Below are positions 60,532-64,000 of a stretch of 64,000 nucleotides of DNA, one piece after another. A program made the position numbers and the translations under genes. The notes below the pieces were generated by a model. The model was not told the origin of the DNA. It was given only the letters and a program-made list of their open reading frames with translations, and ran no database searches. This DNA comes from Xylophilus ampelinus (lineage in GTDB: Bacteria; Pseudomonadota; Gammaproteobacteria; Burkholderiales; Burkholderiaceae_C). The stretch is taken from the NCBI RefSeq assembly GCF_003217575.1, contig NZ_QJTC01000001.1, positions 248,001 to 312,000 on the forward strand, in the 5' to 3' direction. How positions within the stretch are numbered: position 1 is the first letter of the stretch; every line of letters begins with the position of its first letter.

Positions 60532-61280
60532 TGTCCTCCCCCAAAGTGCTTTTCGGCTTCCACGCCGTCGGCGTGCGCCTGAAGACCGCGCCAGCATCCG
60601 TCCTCGAAATCTACTACGAGCCCACCCGCCGCGATGCCCGTATGCGCCAGTTCCTGGACCGGGCCCGCGAAGCCGGTGCCCGGCTGGTCGAGGCCGACGG
60701 CGCCCGGCTCTCGAAGCTGGCCGGCAGCCACGGCCACCAGGGCGTGGCCGCCCGGGTCGAGACGCTGCCGCAGGCGCATTCGCTCGACGAGCTGCTGGAG
60801 CAGCTGGAAGCTTCGGGCGGCGGAGAGCCGCCGCTGCTGCTGGTGCTCGACGGCGTGACCGATCCGCACAACCTCGGCGCCTGCCTGCGGGTGGCCGACG
60901 GTGCCGGCGCCCACGCGGTGATCGCGCCCAAGGACCATGCGGTGGGCATCAACGCCACCGTGGCCAAGGTCGCCAGCGGCGCGGCCGAGACGGTGCCGTA
61001 CTTCATGGTGACCAACCTGGCCCGCACCCTGGACGAGCTGAAGGAGCGCAGCATCTGGTGCATCGGTACCAGCGACGACGCGCCCAGGACGCTGTACCAG
61101 GTCGACCTGAAGGGCCCGGTCGCGCTGGTGCTGGGCGCCGAGGGCGACGGCATGCGCCAGTTGACCCGCAAGACCTGCGACGAGCTGATCAGCATCCCGA
61201 TGCGCGGCGCGGTCGAGAGCCTGAACGTCTCCGTCGCCAGCGGCGTCTGCCTGTACGAAGCCGCCCGCCAGCGCCTTTGA
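60531..61280 (+). CDS. rlmB: 23S rRNA (guanosine-2'-O-)-methyltransferase RlmB
   Basis: 249 aa SpoU-family methyltransferase. N-terminal substrate-binding domain ([14 protein letters not shown]) and C-terminal trefoil knot with [25 protein letters not shown] and [15 protein letters not shown], which bind SAM. It modifies G2251 in the peptidyl-transferase centre. Start ATG at 60531 lies right after a -10 box. Confidence 0.92.
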   Translation: MSSPKVLFGFHAVGVRLKTAPASVLEIYYEPTRRDARMRQFLDRAREAGARLVEADGARLSKLAGSHGHQGVAARVETLPQAHSLDELLEQLEASGGGEPPLLLVLDGVTDPHNLGACLRVADGAGAHAVIAPKDHAVGINATVAKVASGAAETVPYFMVTNLARTLDELKERSIWCIGTSDDAPRTLYQVDLKGPVALVLGAEGDGMRQLTRKTCDELISIPMRGAVESLNVSVASGVCLYEAARQRL

Positions 61281-61291
61281 ATAAGGTGTGA

Positions 61292-61360
61292 GAGAACCTA
61301 CTGCGCAACCCGATTGAGCGTCTGCGGTCCTCACCGTACGAGAGCACGGCTCCGGTTCTC
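61292..61360. other. Structured intergenic element after rlmB
   Basis: GAGAACC (61292-61298) and GGTTCTC (61354-61360) pair perfectly and enclose two smaller hairpins, GCGCAA...TTGAGCG and CCGTAC-GAGA-GCACGG, the latter with a GNRA-type loop. It lies between convergent genes (rlmB and the chromate transporter), followed by a T6 run near 61398. A repeat or a small folded RNA; not assigned to a known class. Confidence 0.4.
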
Positions 61361-61439
61361 GACAGCGGGTGGTCGGCGCGGATCGCCGGCTGCGGCCTTT
61401 TTTCATTGTCGAGGTTAGCGATGGCGGCCGCGCCGCCGG

Positions 61440-62039
61440 CTAGATCCAGCCCAGCCCGCCCAGCAGCGCACCGGCACCCAGCACCCACAGTAGGTGCAAC
61501 CGGGTGCGCCATACGACCAGCGCCGCGGCGATCGCGGTGGCCCATACCGCCCACGGCGCGCTGGTGGCCGAGCCGCCGCTCACCAGCACCCAGCCGGTGG
61601 CCATCAGCAGCCCGACCACCACCGGACCCATGCCCTGCTTGAAGGCGCGCACCGCGCGGCGGTGCCGGTTGTGCTGCAGCCAGCGCGCGGCCGAATAGGT
61701 GAGCACGCCGCTCGGCAGCAGGATGCCGACCATCGTGATCAGCACGCCCGCCGCGCCCAGCGCCCAGGCGTGCGGCCCCGCGGCCATGCCGCCGGCCGAA
61801 TTGACGCCGACGTTCCATCCGAGCAATGCGACGAAGAGCACGTTGGGCCCCGGCGCCGCCTGGGCGATCGCGATCGACGCGCTGAACTGCGGATCGGTCA
61901 GCCACGCCTCTTGGTCGACCAGGTAGCGGTGCATGTCGGGGACGGTGCCGATCGCGCCGCTTACCGACACCAGGGAGAGCGCCATGAACTGCACGAACAG
62001 CGCCAGCCAGTCGGCCGTGCTCAGCGTGGCGCCCATCAT
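61440..62039 (-). CDS. Chromate transporter, ChrA half-size subunit (second gene)
   Basis: 199 aa with about six hydrophobic helices and the CHR motif FVQFMALSLVSVSGAIGTVP ... AAPGPNVLFVALLGW. Half-length CHR proteins come in pairs that work as heterodimers with opposite topology. The ATG pair overlaps the stop of the first chr gene (ATGA). Family members export chromate or transport related anions. Confidence 0.85.
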   Translation of the reverse strand: MMGATLSTADWLALFVQFMALSLVSVSGAIGTVPDMHRYLVDQEAWLTDPQFSASIAIAQAAPGPNVLFVALLGWNVGVNSAGGMAAGPHAWALGAAGVLITMVGILLPSGVLTYSAARWLQHNRHRRAVRAFKQGMGPVVVGLLMATGWVLVSGGSATSAPWAVWATAIAAALVVWRTRLHLLWVLGAGALLGGLGWI

Positions 62040-62647
62040 GGCCGCAGCTTTCGCCAGGTGAGCACGCACGACAGGCCGCCCACGCCCAGCAGCACCGCCG
62101 GCAGCGGCCAGCGCAGCAGGGCGATCATCGCGAAGCATGCGCCGCCGAAGACGGCGCAGAGCGGAACACCCAGCGGATGCTGGCGCAGCGCCGGGACCAG
62201 CTTCAGCCCGGTGGCCAGGATCAGGCCCGCGGCCACCGCGGCCATGCCGCGCAGGGTGCCGGCCACCGCCGGCCGGTCCTGGTAGTGGCCGTAGAACACC
62301 GCCAGCGTGAGCACCACGCACATCGGCACGGTGATCAGCCCGAGCAGCGCGACGACCGCGCCGCGCCAGCCGAAGAACCGGTCGCCCAGGATCAGACCCA
62401 GGTTGACCACGTTGGGGCCGGGCATGATCTGCGCGACCGCCCATTCCTCCAGGAACTCGGCGCGCCCCATCCAGCGGCGGCGCTCCACCAGCTCCCTCTG
62501 CACCACCACCAGCACGCCGCCGAAGCCCTGCAGGGCGAGCAGGGTGAAGGCGACGAACAGCGCCCGGAGCGAATCGGGGCCTGGCAGCAGGCCGGGTTCC
62601 TCGGGCGTCGGCGCCCGGGGGGTGGAGGAGGGCGGCGCAGCGGGCAT
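62036..62647 (-). CDS. Chromate transporter, ChrA half-size subunit (first gene)
   Basis: 203 aa. The CHR domain starts LFVAFTLLALQGFGGVLVVVQ and has AQIMPGPNVVNLGLILG, with about six helices. Partner of the following gene. A hydrophilic Pro-rich stretch of about 25 residues precedes the domain. The ATG follows a -10 box by 6 nt, so the message is probably leaderless. Confidence 0.87.
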   Translation of the reverse strand: MPAAPPSSTPRAPTPEEPGLLPGPDSLRALFVAFTLLALQGFGGVLVVVQRELVERRRWMGRAEFLEEWAVAQIMPGPNVVNLGLILGDRFFGWRGAVVALLGLITVPMCVVLTLAVFYGHYQDRPAVAGTLRGMAAVAAGLILATGLKLVPALRQHPLGVPLCAVFGGACFAMIALLRWPLPAVLLGVGGLSCVLTWRKLRP

Positions 62648-62659
62648 GGCCCGATTATC
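62647..62659 (-). promoter_or_regulatory. Candidate leaderless promoter of the chromate transporter pair
   Basis: Minus strand GATAAT (62659-62654), six nucleotides CGGGCC, then the ATG at 62647. Identical spacer sequence to that before metC. Confidence 0.55.
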
Positions 62660-62881
62660 CCCGTGTGACCGCCGTCGGCGCACAGCCCCGCAGGCACCGG
62701 CGGCGGGCGGGCTTGCCGCCATTCATCGCCCGGCCGGCGCGGGGAAAAACAGCGACGCGGTCCATCGGTGTCCCCGTATCCCGCGCGGGCGGAACGGCGG
62801 CCATGAAAGAATCGCCTTTTGACCGAGCGCACCGCGCGGGCACCGCCCCGCCGGAGCGCGACACGCAAGGAGTTCTGCCGC

Positions 62882-63352
62882 ATGAATGCCACCCCTCGAT
62901 TTTCACGCCGGTCGCTGCTGTGTGCCGGCTTGGCCACTGCCGCTGTCCTGTCGGGTTGCGCCACTCCGGCCAAACCCGATCCCGACGCCCACCTGGCCAC
63001 CTTCACCACCCGGCTGGCCGGCACCAACGAAGTGCCGCCCAACGGCAGCATGGGCACCGGCACGGTCGATGCGCTGTTCGACCGCAACACGATGCTGCTG
63101 CGCTGGAAGATGTCGTACAGCAACCTCAGCGGGCCGCCCGCCATGGCGCACTTCCACGGGCCGGCGGCCATCGGCACCAACGCGCCGCCGGCGATCACCT
63201 TCCGCGCGCCGCTGACCAGCCCCTACGACGGCCGGGCCACGCTGACCCAGGCCCAGGCAGCCGAGCTGCTGGCGGGCCGCTGGTACGTGAACCTGCATAC
63301 CGCACAGTACCCGGGCGGCGAGCTGCGCGGGCAGATGATCGAGCGCCGCTGA
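62882..63352 (+). CDS. CHRD-domain lipoprotein
   Basis: 156 aa. Signal peptide with SRRSLL and lipobox VLSGC, then a CHRD (chordin) domain: LAGTNEVPPNGSMGTG, MAHFHGPAAIGTNAPP and GRWYVNLHTAQYPGGELRGQM are the family blocks. AAGGAG precedes the ATG at 62882. Bacterial CHRD proteins are secreted or surface proteins of unknown function, with conserved HxH residues suggesting metal binding. A GC-rich hairpin (63359-63381) follows before the convergent neighbour. Confidence 0.85.
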   Translation: MNATPRFSRRSLLCAGLATAAVLSGCATPAKPDPDAHLATFTTRLAGTNEVPPNGSMGTGTVDALFDRNTMLLRWKMSYSNLSGPPAMAHFHGPAAIGTNAPPAITFRAPLTSPYDGRATLTQAQAAELLAGRWYVNLHTAQYPGGELRGQMIERR

Positions 63353-63386
63353 CCCTGTCGCCGGGCGGCTCCGCCCCGGCGCGCCG

Positions 63387-63932
63387 TCAGCCGGCGAAGC
63401 CCCCAGCGTCCAGGAACGCCTGTTCCTCGGGCGTCGTGCCGCGGCCGAGCACCGCGTTGCGGTGCGGAAACCGGCCGAAGCGCCGAACGATGTCGCGATG
63501 CAGTTCGGCGAAGCGCAGGGTGGTGCCCGGCAGCGGTCGGCTGAGCGCCACGCAGTCGTCCTGGTCGGCCAGCGATTCGGAGTGCATCAGCGGCATGTAG
63601 AAGAAGGCGCGCAATTCGACCGCGGTGGCCTGGTCGAAACCCCGGCCGATCGCGGTGCGGGCGGTGCGCAGGGCCTGGGCGTCGGTGGCGAAGGCGCGGG
63701 GCGAATCGCGAAAGGCGTTGCGCGGGAACTGGTCGAGCAGCAGCACCAGCGCCAGCGCGCCGGGAGCGTCCTGCGCCCAATCGTCGAGCGAACCCGCGGC
63801 GACGGCCTCGTGTGCGGCGAGAAAACGGTGCGTGAATTCAGCATCGAAGGCATCGTTCTTAGCGAACCACTTTTCGGGGCCGGCGGCGCGCCAGAAACCG
63901 AGGACGTCGGCAGATGGGGAGTCGTGTGTCAT
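63387..63932 (-). CDS. DUF924 family protein
   Basis: 181 aa, TPR-like all-helical protein with the DUF924 motifs WFAKNDAFDAEFTHRF, LVLLLDQFPRNAFRDSPRAFATD, FFYMPLMHSES and RFGRFPHRNAVLGR. Function unknown. Its promoter should lie in the last 68 bp of the window; nothing specific is seen there. Confidence 0.9.
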   Translation of the reverse strand: MTHDSPSADVLGFWRAAGPEKWFAKNDAFDAEFTHRFLAAHEAVAAGSLDDWAQDAPGALALVLLLDQFPRNAFRDSPRAFATDAQALRTARTAIGRGFDQATAVELRAFFYMPLMHSESLADQDDCVALSRPLPGTTLRFAELHRDIVRRFGRFPHRNAVLGRGTTPEEQAFLDAGGFAG

Positions 63933-64000
63933 GCGCCTCAGCGTATGCCAGCCCGTGCCGGCGGCTAAAGGGCGGTAGCGTTTGCTTGCAATCGGCGCGC

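Noticed and set aside
61310-61360. Resemblance of the hairpin GCCGTGC-TCTC-GTACGGT (minus strand) to group II intron domain V
   Set aside because: The catalytic triad and neighbouring domain VI are not present and there is no intron reverse transcriptase.

Overview
The window is GC-rich, densely coded, chromosomal DNA from a betaproteobacterium. Gene content and order (hflK-hflC-hisZ-purA; ndk-rlmN-pilW-rodZ-ispG-hisS-yfgM-bamB-der-hfq-hflX; odhA-odhB-lpd; rpmI-rplT-pheS-pheT-ihfA), together with protein details such as HisZ, point to Burkholderiales and most likely Comamonadaceae (Variovorax/Xylophilus/Acidovorax-like). This placement is by recognition, not by a database search. I see no prophage, intact insertion sequence, CRISPR array or rRNA. 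One tRNA (Pro, GGG) is present.

Layout. 1-0.9 kb: divergent heavy-metal P-type ATPase (cut by the window edge) and MerR-type cadR sharing a 19-bp-spacer promoter. 1-3.7 kb: metNIQ methionine importer, a nested hairpin element and a 56-aa basic protein. 3.9-8.7 kb, minus strand: lptF-lptG-cbiX, a CysB-like regulator and an aminotransferase. 8.7-12.4 kb: pepA, holC, a small hypothetical and an orphan branched-chain amino-acid binding protein. 12.6-18.4 kb: the 2-oxoglutarate dehydrogenase complex. 18.5-27.7 kb: zapE, a coiled-coil periplasmic protein, a PP2C phosphatase, a DinG-type helicase, bamD, rluD, scpB, rluB. 27.8-44.6 kb, plus strand: a long housekeeping run from ndk to purA and a phosphoribosyltransferase, linking rRNA methylation, pilus assembly, isoprenoid synthesis, His-tRNA charging, outer-membrane assembly, RNA chaperone and HflKC. 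44.7-49.5 kb: ParA/MinD-like ATPase, diguanylate cyclase, SulP transporter, CsbD protein, tRNA-Pro, MerR-like regulator, ihfA. 49.5-56.6 kb, minus strand: thrS-infC-rpmI-rplT-pheS-pheT. 56.6-64 kb: isocitrate lyase remnant, SWIB protein, cystathionine beta-lyase, tesA/ABC ATPase, rlmB, a two-gene chromate transporter, a CHRD lipoprotein and a DUF924 protein.

The most interesting observation is upstream of thrS. A 13-residue reading frame with six threonine codons is followed by segments that can form mutually exclusive 1:2, 2:3 and 3:4 helices, the last being a U-tailed terminator 20 nt before the thrS start. This is the full architecture of a ribosome-mediated attenuator responding to Thr-tRNA. 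A second, weaker candidate with a Phe-containing mini-gene and a terminator precedes pheS. Other points are an ATC start codon for infC, three promoters whose -10 box lies exactly 6 nt before an ATG (leaderless mRNAs), a C-terminal fragment of aceA, and several families of intergenic palindromes.
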